DNA of 64,000 nt. Origin: Fomes fomentarius (lineage: Eukaryota > Basidiomycota > Agaricomycetes > Polyporales > Polyporaceae). The translations under genes were made by a program, and so were the position numbers. The notes beneath the pieces were generated by a model that saw nothing but the letters and a program-made list of their open reading frames with translations, had not been told where the DNA came from and ran no database searches. The DNA lies in NCBI GenBank assembly GCA_022606135.1, contig JABYQN010000011.1, forward strand, positions 1,550,001-1,614,000, read 5' to 3'. Below are positions 1 through 12,000 of this stretch, one piece after another (position 1 is the first letter of the stretch; each line of letters begins with the position of its first letter).

Positions 1-410
1 AGTACACGTACCCACGACTTGACGCGGAGGTGTCCAAACACCGTAACCACTTGCTCAAGGCACCATTCTGTGTACACCCCAAGACCGGCCGTGTCTGTGT
101 TCCTGTGGATCCCCGAACGATCGACAAGTTCGATCCTGCGCGGGTGCCAACGGTGGGCCAGCTGCTCCGGGAGCTCGATAAGCTCGCGCTTCCGCAGCCT
201 GGAGAGAACGGTGCTGGAGAACACCATTCCGACTGGGAACGCACGTCGCTGAAGCCCTACGTCGATATGCTCGATAAGCATGTCATGGCACTCATGGAAG
301 AGACACGGAAGGTGAAGCAGAAAATGGGTGCGTCGCAGTTTTTTATTCCTTGTCTGACTGAGTCTTACGATGTTGATCATGCTTGTGTGCAGATATGTCA
401 TGGTGATTAA
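1..410 (+). CDS. PRI1: DNA primase small (catalytic) subunit, C-terminal end, partial
   Basis: The frame that is open from base 3 reads YPRLDAEVSKHRNHLLKAPF, then CVHPKTGRVCVPVDP. This is the highly conserved C-terminal block of the eukaryotic primase catalytic subunit, which makes RNA primers within DNA polymerase alpha-primase at replication forks. The 5' part lies outside the window. After the charged helix ending EETRKVKQKM (about base 327) the frame continues to a stop at 408-410, but that tail resembles nothing in the family. A possible donor (ggtgcg) lies at 326-331, so the true end may be a short downstream exon I could not fix. Identity is firm; the exact 3' end is not. Confidence 0.85.
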   Translation, partial: YTYPRLDAEVSKHRNHLLKAPFCVHPKTGRVCVPVDPRTIDKFDPARVPTVGQLLRELDKLALPQPGENGAGEHHSDWERTSLKPYVDMLDKHVMALMEETRKVKQKMGASQFFIPCLTESYDVDHACVQICHGD

Positions 411-977
411 TATCGCTGTTGTGTGTATTTCTCGTGTACCATCAGGCGAGTATTACGTATGTATCTTTGTGATCGTCAAGGCCACGACGCGTCATGTCAC
501 GCGCGTGACCAGACGCGCGTCGCCACGCGTTGCTACACTCCCCAAGCTCGAAAGGTTCAATCAATCATGAGCACCTAGGTTCATTCTGAGCTTGAACACG
601 GAGGGAGGAGTCTAGCTCAAAGCCGCCAGTACTACTACTAACGACTCCCTCTGGGATTCAAATGGTCTACTTCGGCGCCGGACCGATACGGTGGCGTATC
701 TTGGGCGTCTGAGGATAAACTGGCGCTCTGGTTTTGTTAGAATTGTGATGACTCGACTTGTTGTTCTGCGTAGTGCTAGTGAAGGTTTGCGCTGCGCGAG
801 ATCAAAGCTAGCACTGAGAACACCTATCGAAAGTGTGTGGTTGCTCCAGTCTAGATACAACATTCGTGGCCACAAACGTCATATGATAGGCCCTAATCTT
901 ATCAAATGAGTTGTGCATGCCGAAGATACCGGTATTGCGAGCTTGTCGGAGTTTCTGACTTCCGCCAGTCATCCTCA
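411..977. other. Intergenic, no gene seen
   Basis: This stretch lies between the primase 3' end and the left edge of the inverted-repeat arm. The ORFs present are short, lack recognisable domains and overlap one another on both strands. It presumably holds the 3' UTR of primase and upstream sequence of the ABCC gene. Confidence 0.5.
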
Positions 978-1101
978 TCCATTCTGACTCTACGTTTCGC
1001 TACGGCACCGAGCCTTGAGAGGCTTTTGCGATAAGTATCTGTTGTTCGTTGGCTTCACGCTCCTCGTTCCGCACACACACTCTCGGCGGCGCTTGCACGA
1101 C

Positions 1102-4100
1102 ATGCCACAATACCAACTACCTATCGCAATCGCCCTCGCAGTTACTCTAGGTGGCAGTCTTGCGGAGTATACGTTTCACAGATCAAGTCAAGGCAAAAAT
1201 GCGCTCCCGACCTTCGTGGAGGGAGAGGAAGGGCTTGCGCGAGACCCGTTCGACGTCACGAAGCCTGAGGACCTGATAGATGGGATACCGTTAGATGAAA
1301 AAGGGTTCTGGAGGAAGGTATGTGGTACTCACAATAGCGACTTTCCGGCGACGTTTATCAAGTATCAATGCACACACCAGATTTGGCTGAGGAAACTCAC
1401 CATGGCCATCGTCTTTACGGCTATCCTCGTTATCCAAAGCATATCCTTAGGCTGGTCAATCATCGAAGACGACAGACCCAACATCACCGTCTACTCGTTA
1501 CACGTCGCCTTCGCGCTCTACGCTCTCGTCATCTCTGCGCTCACACTCAACCAGACGTACTCGAAGCATTCTCGGTCCATCATCCACATCTTCGTGCTGT
1601 CTCTGGCCGCCACTGCGTTCCTCGGTACTACGGCCATTCTCCCATCGAAACCTTTCTCAGGGCTGGTGGTCTCTGTCTTTGAAGAGTCTGGAGCGCCATT
1701 GGTGCTATGGTACACCGTGCTTGCACTGTATGCGGTGAACCTGGTCATCTCGGTCACCACCCCTCGTGGGCCGCGTCTGCATTTACCATCCGAGCAAATA
1801 TACTCGGACAAAACGCTTATGCAGGTCACTTCAAAATACGATGATAATGTATGCGGTATCACAGGTGTGTTGGAATATTGTTCTTTATCTGTTCAGCTTT
1901 TTGGTTGTTGGATGTCCAATACCGCTCGGTTTGTATGCAATTGCTTTCTGTCGAAGGAAAACGCGATGAATAGGTGACTACTAGTCATCCCTTTGCATCG
2001 CCTTTTCTTCCATCAAAAGGGGGGCCTGCCTGCCATGAAAGATATTATGGGGCCGAACCTCGGGTATCGCCCGAAACTAATCTGGTGCTGGCCAGGATAT
2101 CAGCCAAGGATCCTACATCTTAGACACGATGCTCGTTTGACGGTGATAGTCTAGGTGCTCATGTCTATACGTCGCGGGCGCTTTCGTATTCATGATACGG
2201 TGCTTTTGGTGAACTGTGTTATCGGACAAAGTGCATCGTCATGTTGAAGTGTTAACCGTATAGAACGAACCGATGCTAATATAGCTAATAGGTGCTTCTA
2301 TATGGGATGTCCTTCTCTTCTCTTACACAACCAAGGTGGTCATGCTCGGAAACACAGCTGAGAGCCTCGAAATCGGCGACCTCCCTATCGTCGCCGCGGA
2401 TATGCGTGCAACCGCAATCTTTGCGAGCATGCGCGCCGCCATGCGACGGTGGAAACTTACCGTCGGATCGTGGCGTCCAACCTCAGGTTCAGGTCTCGAG
2501 CTGGCGTACCGCATCCTGCGCGTGAACGCGAAGACGATGGGGGCGATCATTGTTCTTGCCGCGGTTTGCGGGACCATGTTCTACGTGCCTGCGTTCTTCT
2601 TGCAGCGTGTCGTGCGGTATCTGGAAGTCGACCCTTTGCGCGAGTCGAGAGCATGGGGCTTCGTGTTCTGCGTCGGACTCTTCTCCAGCAATGCCGTAAC
2701 GCAACTCCGTAAGTCCCACCTTTGACAGGTATTCAACCTCTAACGCACGTGTAATGTTGAAGTGACTGGCCAGTTGTGGTCGCTCTCCACGACAACGCTG
2801 CAAGTCCGGATGCGCATCCAGCTCAACTCGATCCTCTTCGCAAAGACCCTCGTGCGCAAGGACATCGCGTCCTCCTCCTCCTCTGACACTGCCGACGCAG
2901 ACAGGGACAAGGACAAGAAGGAGGAGAAAAAGGACGGCGAGGACGACTTTTCAAGTAAGGCGCAGATCATGACGCTCATGACGACGGACGTGGACCGTGT
3001 CGCCGAGTTCTCGTGGCACTTGTTCACGATCATCGACGCGCCGATCGAGATCTTGATTGGCACACTGTTCTTGTATAGCTTGCTTGGCGTGTCGTGCTTC
3101 TTTGGACTGGCGGTGACTTGTCTGTTCTTGCCTATGAACCACTTTGCCGGGAAGGTCGTAGTGGGTGCGCAGGATAACCTGATGAAGGCGCGCGATGAGC
3201 GTGTCTCGCTCATGAATGAGGTTCGTACTACACCGACACAGACTGCGCGCCGAGAGAAACCGCACGCTGATCTGTCGGTCGTAGATCTTGGGAGGCATCC
3301 GGATGCTTAAGGTCTGTATCGTCTGTTTCCTACAGGCTTCAGGGGGCTGCTCACTGGAATCGCAGTTCATGGCTTGGGAGCGGAGCTTCGAGGCTCGAGT
3401 ACTGAAGATTCGCAAGCGCGAGTTGAAATACCAGAAGCTCAACTACATGATCGAGGTGCTCTGGAACTTGATCTGGTAAGACGGACATCTCTGCCTAGTA
3501 TAACGATCGCTCAATAGTTCTTCAGGAATGGATCGCCTATCCTTGTCACGCTTGTGTCCTTCTGGCATTATGCGGTCGTCCGCAAGCAAGTATTGACGCC
3601 GTCCATCGCATTCACCTCGGTACTTGTTCGAGTTATTCTTGCTGCTCATTGGTCTGACTTGAGATTGTAGATCAGCGGTATGTCACTGGTGCTCACCTGG
3701 TTACTGATGATACTTACCTCGTTTCAGTGTTCAACGAGATGAAGTTCGCGCTCAACGCTCTGCCCGAAACCCTGATTAACATGCTCCAGTCAGCCGTGTC
3801 CCTTCGCCGTATCGAGAAGTATTTGCACGGTGCGGAAGTAACCCCTGTGCCCCCGCTCGACGGCCAGGCGCACCCTATCGCCCTGCAATCTGCAACGATC
3901 ACTTGGCCGCAAGACCGATCCCACGGCAGCGCAGTACCCTCGGCCGCGTCGACGCCCCGGCACAAGTTCATACTCATGGACCTGACGCTCGAGTTCCCGC
4001 TTGGCCAGCTCTCGCTCATATGCGGTAAGCTCGGGAGCGGGAAGTCGCTACTCCTGCTCGCGCTCCTAGGCGAGGCGGACTTGCTTGCTGGACAGATGTT

Positions 4101-7100
4101 CTGTCCCAGGTCGCCGCCGGATATCATTGCGTTGTTTGCGGGCGTTGAGGTGCCCCAAGAGGAATGGGTCGTGGAGGGCGTTTGTGCGTATGTGCCGCAG
4201 TCGGCTTGGTTGCGCAATGCGTCGATCAGAGGTGAGTGCCGATAGTTTGCGGCTAGAATGAGGAATTGGGATGCTGAGCAATCTGCAGATAACATACTGT
4301 TCCATCTTCCGTACGTGGAGGAGCGGTACCAGAAGACGTTAGAGGTACGCCAGTCGCTCAGTTGTAATTGGGGCAGGAACACTGAGTCCTGGCTAGGTCT
4401 GCGCGTTGCTCAGTGACCTTGAGATCCTCGAGGATGGCGATCAGTCTGAAATTGGAGAGCGTGGTGTGAGTTGTTTGCGGCATATTGTTGCGTATCTAAA
4501 CTTTGCTTTCTGTACTCATCTGTCTATTCTAGGTTAACCTCTCCGGAGGTCAGAAAGCGCGAGGTACGTCCCATTCTGGCGCGAGTCGTGCTGGCGCGAG
4601 CCGTGGGCGAAGTTGACACTCTCTACCGACAGTCTCCTTGGCTCGTGCCGTGTACTCTCGGGCGTCGGTCCTCTTCCTTGACGACGTGCTCTCAGCAGGT
4701 GTGTATATCATGTGTATCCTTCTGACGTAATACCGGCATTGACTGTTGCACAGTCGATGCCCACACCGCGCATCATCTCTATCACCAGTGCCTCAAAGGT
4801 GAATTGATGCGTGGCCGCACCGTCGTTCTCGTCTCGCACCACGTACAGCTTTGCGCGCCCGGAGCGAGTTACATCGTCTCCTTGGACAATGGGCGTACCC
4901 AGTATTCCGGCGGCTATGAGGGATTCCAGAGCTCGGGCGTCCTCCAGACTCTTGTCCAATCTGGCGCGACTGACCCCGCAGATGAAAAGGAAGAGACCAC
5001 GGTTGAGAGGGTGGAAGAGATACTCACCGAAGTAGCAACTGAGACTAGTACTGTGCGGGAGACGACAGCGAGTGGCTCTGAAGTAAGCTCGACGGTCGCG
5101 CCCACCACGATTGAATCGGATGCGAAGCCGGAGAAGAAGAAAGCTCCTAGGAAGCTTGTGGAGGAGGAGAAACGCGCGGTGGGACGCATCGGTAAGGATA
5201 TCTGGTTGTCGTATTTCCAGGCGTGCGGAGGATACGGCTACTGGGTCACATTCGTGTGCGCATTGGGTTTGGCGGCGTTGGCGCCGGTGTTCGAGAACGG
5301 TTGGCTACGGTGCGTCTCATGCGTCGACTCGTTGCACGATAGCTTATGCAAGATTTCGTAGGGTATGGTCCGGGTCCTACCTCCAAAAAGAGCAGCCTCA
5401 TCCCCCGTCGTTCTACATCACTGTATATGCTGGGGTATGTCACGGATATCCATTCTGCACTATGTCACTTACAATCTCGCACATTTCTTTCTAGATCACT
5501 GCCATCGGCAAGTACCACGAACACATAGTCCGGGTCTCATGTTGATAATTTCTACAGGTTTGGTTCTCACTACTCTGAGATTCTTCGTGCTGTGTGAGTG
5601 CTTCTGCTAGTTCGCGCGACGCGCCTCTTACTCGTGTCATCAGACAACGGTGGCATTCACGCGTCAGCTGTACTATACCAAAGTAAGTGTCTTATAGTCG
5701 GACCTGGCAGCTTGCTCATACACAATCTGCAGAGCTCCTCGAGGGCGTTCTGTTCGCAAACATTCGCTTCCACGATACCATCTCGCGAGGCCGATTGCTG
5801 AACCGTTTCGGGAAGGACTTCGAAGGTGCTGACGACTATCACCACATACTACTCTTGAGGTTAACCATGTCATTATCTAGGTATTGATAGTAGTTTGCCT
5901 GACAATTTCGGGCGGAGCGTCTTCAACGCTTTCGCTGTCGCAACGACGTTCATTACGGTGTCGGTGGTGGGCGGACCGCCGTTCATTATTGCGGCCCTCA
6001 TCTTCGGGTCGCTCTACTACAGCGGTGAGTACTTCGAGGCTTCCCCCGTCGATCATTGCTGACGCCGAGTCATGGGTCCCAGTTGGCAAGGTACGTTGCG
6101 TCATCGGTCACGTCTATGCTTCCCATGACGACCCACTCACTCCGCGAAGGTCTACGGGCAAACATCCCGCGACATGCGCCGGTTAGGTGCGCTCCGTGTT
6201 CCGCTACCCTCGGAACGGAATCTGCTCACGATCCCGATCCCGGTTCCGCTGCAGATTCCGTCACTCGGTCTCCGCTATACTCAATCTACGGTGAAACGAT
6301 CGCTGGGGTCGCCGTTCTCCGTGCCTTTGGTGCATCTTCGAAATTCCTGCGCGACATGCTTCGATGCGCCGATACCGTACGCGATCTCCATTACTAGATC
6401 ACCGTTTTGATGACCGAGACCATTTGTCTTTAGAACTCCAACCCGTACTACTGGATGTGGGGTGGTGAGTCCGAGGAATTAGGCGAGGCAAGAAGCTGCC
6501 GCTGACGACCTACCCTCAGTGAACCGCTGGTTGTCTGCCCGATTCAATCTCCTGTCCAGCGCTGTCATCGGGATCACCGCCTTCGTCGCTGTCCTTACCC
6601 CGACCATTGACGCTTCTCTTGCCGGATTCGCTTTGGCGTTTGCGACATCCCTCTTGAGCGATGTGAGTAGCGACGGTCTGTCATCCTGTGGGAGGGTAAC
6701 TGACCTGCCTCCTCCTCTAGCTTCTCTTCTTGGTGGGTCTTATATGCTCTGTGCGTCTGGAATGCAATGACAAACTGGGTACCAGGTTCGTCGCTTCGTG
6801 GGTCTGGAACAATCCATGGTAAGAAAAGGTCCCTCCTTGTCATCATGAGCGCCCTGACAGGTACCGGCAGGTCGCTGTGGAACGTGTCAAGGAGTTCTCA
6901 GAACTTCCCCGGGAGCCGCCAGAGTTCGTGGAACCCCGACCCCCAGCGTCGTGGCCCACGAGCGGGGTGATCAAGTGTGAGGATCTGGTCATCCGATACG
7001 CGGTGCGTTCCTTTGTACTCTGTCTTCTGGAATGTGGACCCTGACGAAGCCTGCTGACGATTGGACAGCCTGACCTGCCCAACGTGCTGCACCACCTCTC

Positions 7101-8294
7101 GTTTGAGGTGCGCCCTGGTGAGAAAGTCGGCATTCTGGGTCGTACGGGATCGGGGAAGAGCACCCTTGCGCTGTCGTTCTTCCGATTCGTGGAACCTGTG
7201 GAAGGCCGCATCCTCATCGACGGTTTGGATATTGCGAAGATTGGTCTGACAGATCTCCGGAGCAAACTCACCATCATACCTCGTGCGTTCATTCCGATCC
7301 CCCAACGTGCTTCATCAGCCAATCACTCATGTCCGAACTTTCCAGAGGACCCCACGATCCTGAGTGGCACCCTGCGTACCACTCTTGATGTGTTCGATGA
7401 ATACGAGGACGCCGAGATTGTACGTACTTTGCGCTCTTCCGCTTGGTCCGAGGGGGTCTAGACTGACGGTTGTGGGTAGTACGAAGCCCTCCGAAGGGTG
7501 CATCTCATCCCGGCGGGCGACGTCTCGGAGGAAGATGAGGGTGTGAACGCGAACGTGTTCCGCAATCTAGACTCTCCCGTCTCCGAAGGGGGCGATAATT
7601 TCTCGACTGGGTGAGTGAAATGGATCTCCGATTGCGTCCCTGCATGCAAAGACAGTCTACTGACCTGCCGTGCGCGCTCTGGAAGCGAGAAGCAGCTGCT
7701 ATGCATGGCGCGTGCGATCCTGAAGCGTTCAAAAGTGCTTCTGATGGACGAGGTGCGTGTCCGGTGTCAGACTGAGTGGGCGCGGAGCGCGACGGGCGAT
7801 TGGCTGATCCGTGTGGCTATCCTTTTTTCGCGTGTCAGGCGACTGCGAGGTAAGCCTCGTTCTCATGACGCCGGGCGTTTGAATAATACTGACTCGTCTG
7901 CGCAGCGTGGACTATGCCACGGACGAGCTTATCGGGAAGACGATACGACAGTGAGTCCGACGGGAAACATCTGCTCGAACAGTCTTTGACCCCTTTGTCT
8001 CTTCTCAGCGAGTTCGCGTCCAGCACGATACTCACGATTGCGCACCGCCTGCGTACAGTTATAGATTACGACAGGGTGAGTGGGCTCGAGGCTCTGTTAT
8101 TACGTCCTCTCCAACTAATGATCTCTAACACAATCTCCCCCGCCACACAGGTGATGCTGCTGGACCAAGGGCGCATCGCCGAGTTCGATACGCCCGCAGC
8201 GCTCCTCTCTAACCCCCAGTCACAGTTCTATTCATTGTGCAAGGCGACTGGGAAGCAGGAGTTTGCGGTGTTGAAAAAGACAGCCGGAGTGTAG
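1102..8294 (+). CDS. ABCC-type (MRP/YOR1-like) ABC transporter, copy A
   Basis: A full-length fungal ABCC exporter: ATP-driven efflux of organic anions, conjugates or drugs across the plasma or vacuolar membrane (substrate unknown). Hydrophobic segments at 1381-1864 and 2292-3100 form the N-terminal membrane parts. NBD1 has Walker A GKLGSGKS (about 4030), signature LSGGQKAR (4539-4562) and a Walker B ending LFLDD. The linker is acidic and lysine-rich. The second membrane domain includes [12 protein letters not shown] (about 5789-5823). NBD2 has Walker A GRTGSGKS (about 7138), the degenerate signature STGEKQ, Walker B VLLMDEATAS and a conserved H-loop in TIAHRLRT. More than 20 introns, first one 1318-1380. 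The start is MPQYQLP, conserved in copy B; the frame is also open upstream. All splice phases I checked keep the frame, so it looks intact. Copy B is its inverted twin. Confidence 0.9.
1865..2291 (+). other. Expanded intron in ABCC copy A
   Basis: The intron runs from gtgtgttgg to an acceptor ending aatag before the exon encoding GASIWDV. The matching intron of copy B (54450-54542) is 93 nt; this one is 427 nt. Sequence shared with copy B persists at both ends and as a short island (taggtgctcatgtct, about 2152-2166), so copy A carries two separate extra blocks, roughly 1930-2150 and 2167-2285. No coding potential is visible in them. Confidence 0.85.
3671..3677 (+). other. Seven-nucleotide micro-exon of ABCC copy A
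   Basis: The bases atcagcg lie between an acceptor (gattgtag) and a donor (gtatgtc). The exon ending at 3619 stops at phase 0 after ..AFTS and the exon starting at 3728 begins at phase 1 (TG TTC AAC). Only inclusion of these 7 nt gives the ABCC consensus [19 protein letters not shown]. The same arrangement exists in copy B at about 53058-53064. Confidence 0.75.
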
Positions 8295-8626
8295 GGTGCC
8301 TTGGTGCTTGGTTGCTGTAGATGATTGATGGACTTGGATAGATATGTGTCTAGCGTAGGATGATGTATAAGACGAGCAGAGATGGCCTGCGGCGTTGAAC
8401 GTTGAGTTGGAGGTGGTGTTCTCGCGCTCAAAGGGGACTAGAGTGCTCTGCCGCCTGCGCCCAAGCTTCCGTTGCAATGATGGTATCCGATACTTGGCGC
8501 TCCGACACTCGAGTCCGAGTCCGAGTCTGCGCTCCTCCGACACCCTTGTACTCTCTTCGTCAGACGGTCATGGCACTGCTCGCAATCTAACGCTTCCCTC
8601 TCCTCAACCACCACCATACGACACGG

Positions 8627-8992
8627 ATGTCTGATGACAATGGGCACACCCGGTCAAGCCTCACCTTCGCCTTACTCGTGGCGTTCTTGGGTATTTTCGC
8701 GCTAGGTATGACAGGGGGCGTTGTGTGGCCGAGGATTCGATTCTTTCTTGCAACACAGTACGGCCTATTTGCCTTGGAAGAACCGTCGGAGCCCGTCGTT
8801 CAGCCGCGAAGACCGGTGCCGGAGCTGTGGGATGTGTGTACGAGGAAGGTCGTGCGGGGGACGATGGCGTCGGACTGTGTATGGGAGCATCTGCGCGCAA
8901 GTGTCTCTCCTCTCTCCGTATGGGCGAATACGGCCAATAACAGACTTGCACGTCGGACAGCCTTTGGCACTCCGTCCCAGTCCCGCGGTTGA
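8627..8992 (+). CDS. Small single-pass membrane protein, hypothetical
   Basis: An intronless ORF of 121 residues. A hydrophobic stretch near residues 13-33 (LTFALLVAFLGIFALGMTGG) is a likely membrane anchor. It is followed by a proline-rich segment and a C-terminal LWDVCTRK..WEHLR..VSPLSV block that resembles the short C-terminal motif seen in many small basidiomycete membrane proteins (family name not recalled). It starts about 330 nt after the ABCC stop, on the same strand, and lies inside the inverted repeat. The duplicate at 48125-48012 has a premature stop, so this copy is the longer one. The C-terminus after residue 100 differs between copies. Function unknown. Confidence 0.5.
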   Translation: MSDDNGHTRSSLTFALLVAFLGIFALGMTGGVVWPRIRFFLATQYGLFALEEPSEPVVQPRRPVPELWDVCTRKVVRGTMASDCVWEHLRASVSPLSVWANTANNRLARRTAFGTPSQSRG

Positions 8993-9059
8993 GTCTGCTT
9001 CCGCTGGAAGCTCTAAACCGCCGAAGCGGAAGCCGAGGTGCGTTCTCGCGCGCCATATT

Positions 9060-12000
9060 GTTACTTCACCTCTCTCTCACGCGTTCTGGGCCCTGGTCGC
9101 ATGGCCACCGCAATTGTACGTACTGCAGACATACTTTCCAGATGCTGAGAAGGAGGGACCCTGACGAAGAAGAGCTGGTTGGGCGAAGTAGCCACGATGG
9201 CACCGTCGTGGTCATGATAGCCATGCCCTCGTGTCCGCAAACCAAGGGCGCGCATCGATGCAGCGAGTACGCCTTGGGGCTGGCGCAGGTCCGCTGGATG
9301 GGCTATGACCCTGAATGTGGTCAAGACGTTCCACGACGAGGCGACACTCGAGTGTCGCGATGACTTTACGTGCATGCTATCCTAGAGTTCTGTCTCGACC
9401 GCCCGTATACTATATCAACAACAACTTCAGGACACCGGTTATCGTAACAGCCGTTGCAGTTTTCCTAGCCTCTCACTTCTGGCCACAGCGCTTACCTACC
9501 CATATTCCATCAAGCACCTACTGGTCTGACACCACCCCTCACCTGGCCATCTATGGAACGCACACCAGGCGCATTATCGACGTCTCGCCCTGCGTGCTCC
9601 ACCGCTCGGCTCTCCGACAAGTGTCCAGAATGCTCTCATTCAGGGAGATAGCTCTTCCCACTCCACGCAGTTCTGAGGCATCGTTGCGTCAAATTTACCT
9701 CTCGCCTTCACCGTTCGCCGTGATCTATGACCTGCAGGGGTGGGGACGGAACGAGCAGGAACAATGACTTAGCAAGCAAGCAAGCGCGAATGAATGCGCC
9801 CTCTTCGGCTGCTCTCACCACCCGTATCAGATTGTGCAGCCTGGCACATCCTCGCTGACGTGCTGCCCCGGCTTCCCGTGTGCTGCAGGTCTGCCATTCG
9901 TTCACGGCGATGTTCAGGAAAGGACAAGGCCCAAGCACCCTTACATCGTCCGACGCCCAGAACACGGGATGCTTGAAGATCCCCGGGTGTGGCCCACGCT
10001 GCTTATGGCGTCTGGCCACACCTTGACCGTATGTGGCGGCGACGAGCATCTCCAAGAGGTAAGAGCTGCAACACGCACCGCTACGCCTGATGGAACAGGT
10101 CGAGCGGAGTGCGTTCTTCCATGGTCATCTGCCCACTGCGCTTCTATCACCCCGGTATCACCTTGGAAATACTCGCAGATTCCCTGATCTGCCTGTGCTC
10201 TACGGCAAAGGACGCTTGACACGGCCTTGGAGCGGTATGTTATCGTCGCCAGATCAGGACGCGGGCATCCTTCTCTTGCCGTCCTTGCGCTAAGTCTAAT
10301 GCCTTCATTTGCAGTGATCGCGATGTGCTTGCGCGGGTCCAGAAGTACCATACAGAGGTGCGTGCGTTCTCACACCGAAGGCTCTCCACAGGCTCACATG
10401 CACCACTCTCCGGCGTGCGGGTGCGCTCCTGGGTGTTTAGGCCTGCCTCATGGGTCGTCTGGAAGATCATGCATCATGACGTCTGCCTCGTTGCAGCGAG
10501 GCGCAGGCACGAGCGCGCTCCCTCTCTCGGCTTCCTGCGTTCTCGCACTGGGACCCGACTTCTCGCCGGTGGGAATCGCAATGGCCGCAGCCTTCGCAAG
10601 TTCTCAGCAGCAAGCTCTGTGGCTAGCTAGCGGTGGCGAGGTTCGTTACTGTCCGCCTTGCCGAGTCGTGTGCCTCTGGTACCGCACACGACTGTATCGC
10701 TGATAGTGTAATACATTCGTCCAGCTGACTCCTCCTCCCCCACATGCACATGCACGCACCCAGCGGCCAACGGAGAAGGGAACGAACGTGCGCAACGCTG
10801 CTAAGATCGACAAAATACAGATGCCATTTATGGCAAGAATGTGGCACAAATCGTAGCGGAGAGGCGCAAGACGCGAGACCCGCGACAGAGATTCGTGCAC
10901 AAGTCCTCTATCTCCGGCCGCGGCCTCGCTTTCAGTACCTGCTCACCGGTGCGTCCTTTCTTTGTGCGGGTGTCTCAATCGTGCGGCCTTTTAGGGTGTA
11001 GGACCTATTGCAATTGCACCCTGGAGGTCTAGAGACGGCGAGAAACAAGACAGCGGCCTCTGATCTTTCCCGACAATTAATGGAACACGGCCACGATTGG
11101 CCACGATGAGGATGAGCTCATGGTACGATGGTACGATCATGGTCCAGCCCGTGGCGCACGGCGTATCCGAGCTTGAAGTCGTCCAGTTGCGAGCACGCGT
11201 ATACACATGACCGCCTCGCACACCCTCTAGACGTGGGAGGAACCCGCTTCTTTTCCTTTCCGCTGGCGGTTCAGTAGCAAGGCCGATGCATTTCGCCCTT
11301 CTCGAGAATGCGCTTGACGCCACCGCCTTCTGGGAGCTGTCAACCTTTGCCCTTCCTTTGATCCTTGCGCTCTCGGAGACCTGTCTGGGCCGCGCGCTGA
11401 GTCCTCCGCCCTTGCGGAATGGGGATCTCGAGGACCTGGACCTCACACGAAGCCCTCTTCTTCGCGGCTGGTGTTGCGAGTTTGTCAATTGGGTACGACA
11501 GGCACCCTCTTCTCTCTCGATTGCGAGTTTCCAGAGACGGTCGAACGGTCTAAAATAGAGAGCGCTGCACGCTTCTTACGTCGCATTGCTGAGTCTGATG
11601 ACCCTCCGCTCGTCGTGCGTGCAGATAGGATGAGAACGCGACTACAGCCCTCTTCCCTATCAGAAGCAAGGACACTCGGGGATACACAACCCACCGCTTC
11701 TCCGAGTCTTGAACATAAACTACCGCCCGACCAGCGAAATCTGAACATTCCTGGCGTTCGGGTGCCTTCTGGTGCATGGAATCCGCAGGGCTTCCCGCAT
11801 TCTAAGACGTGCCCAGTAAGTTCACCGTTGTGTGTACTACCCAGACGCAGAAAGCTTCGTATCGTCACCGTCCTTTGCGGGAAGGTGAGTCCCCACCAGC
11901 CGCGGTCCCCGCCGTTGCGCACACCTCGACGTCAGCCCTCTCGTGGGGCTGCCGTTCTGGGCCGCACCGCGGGCCGCAAGCTCGGCTGATGCAGGCCTAC

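Larger units (their letters stand above)
978..9059 (+). repeat. Large inverted-repeat arm A (ABCC transporter segment)
   Basis: This segment is repeated in reverse orientation at 47742-55443. Similarity starts at the shared string cattctgactctacg on the left and stops after gcgcgccatatt on the right. The arms differ by scattered substitutions and small indels, plus about 330 extra bases in the first long intron of arm A, which explains most of the length difference (8.1 against 7.7 kb). The arm carries a complete ABCC transporter gene and the small membrane-protein ORF behind it. The spacer between the arms is about 38.7 kb. Confidence 0.92.

Noticed and set aside
9834..10630. Possible cytochrome P450 remnant (GHTLTVCGGDEHLQE and nearby frames)
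   Set aside because: No heme-binding F-x2-G-x-R-x-C-x-G motif, no ExxR, and the neighbouring frames do not continue the family pattern; similarity is too slight.
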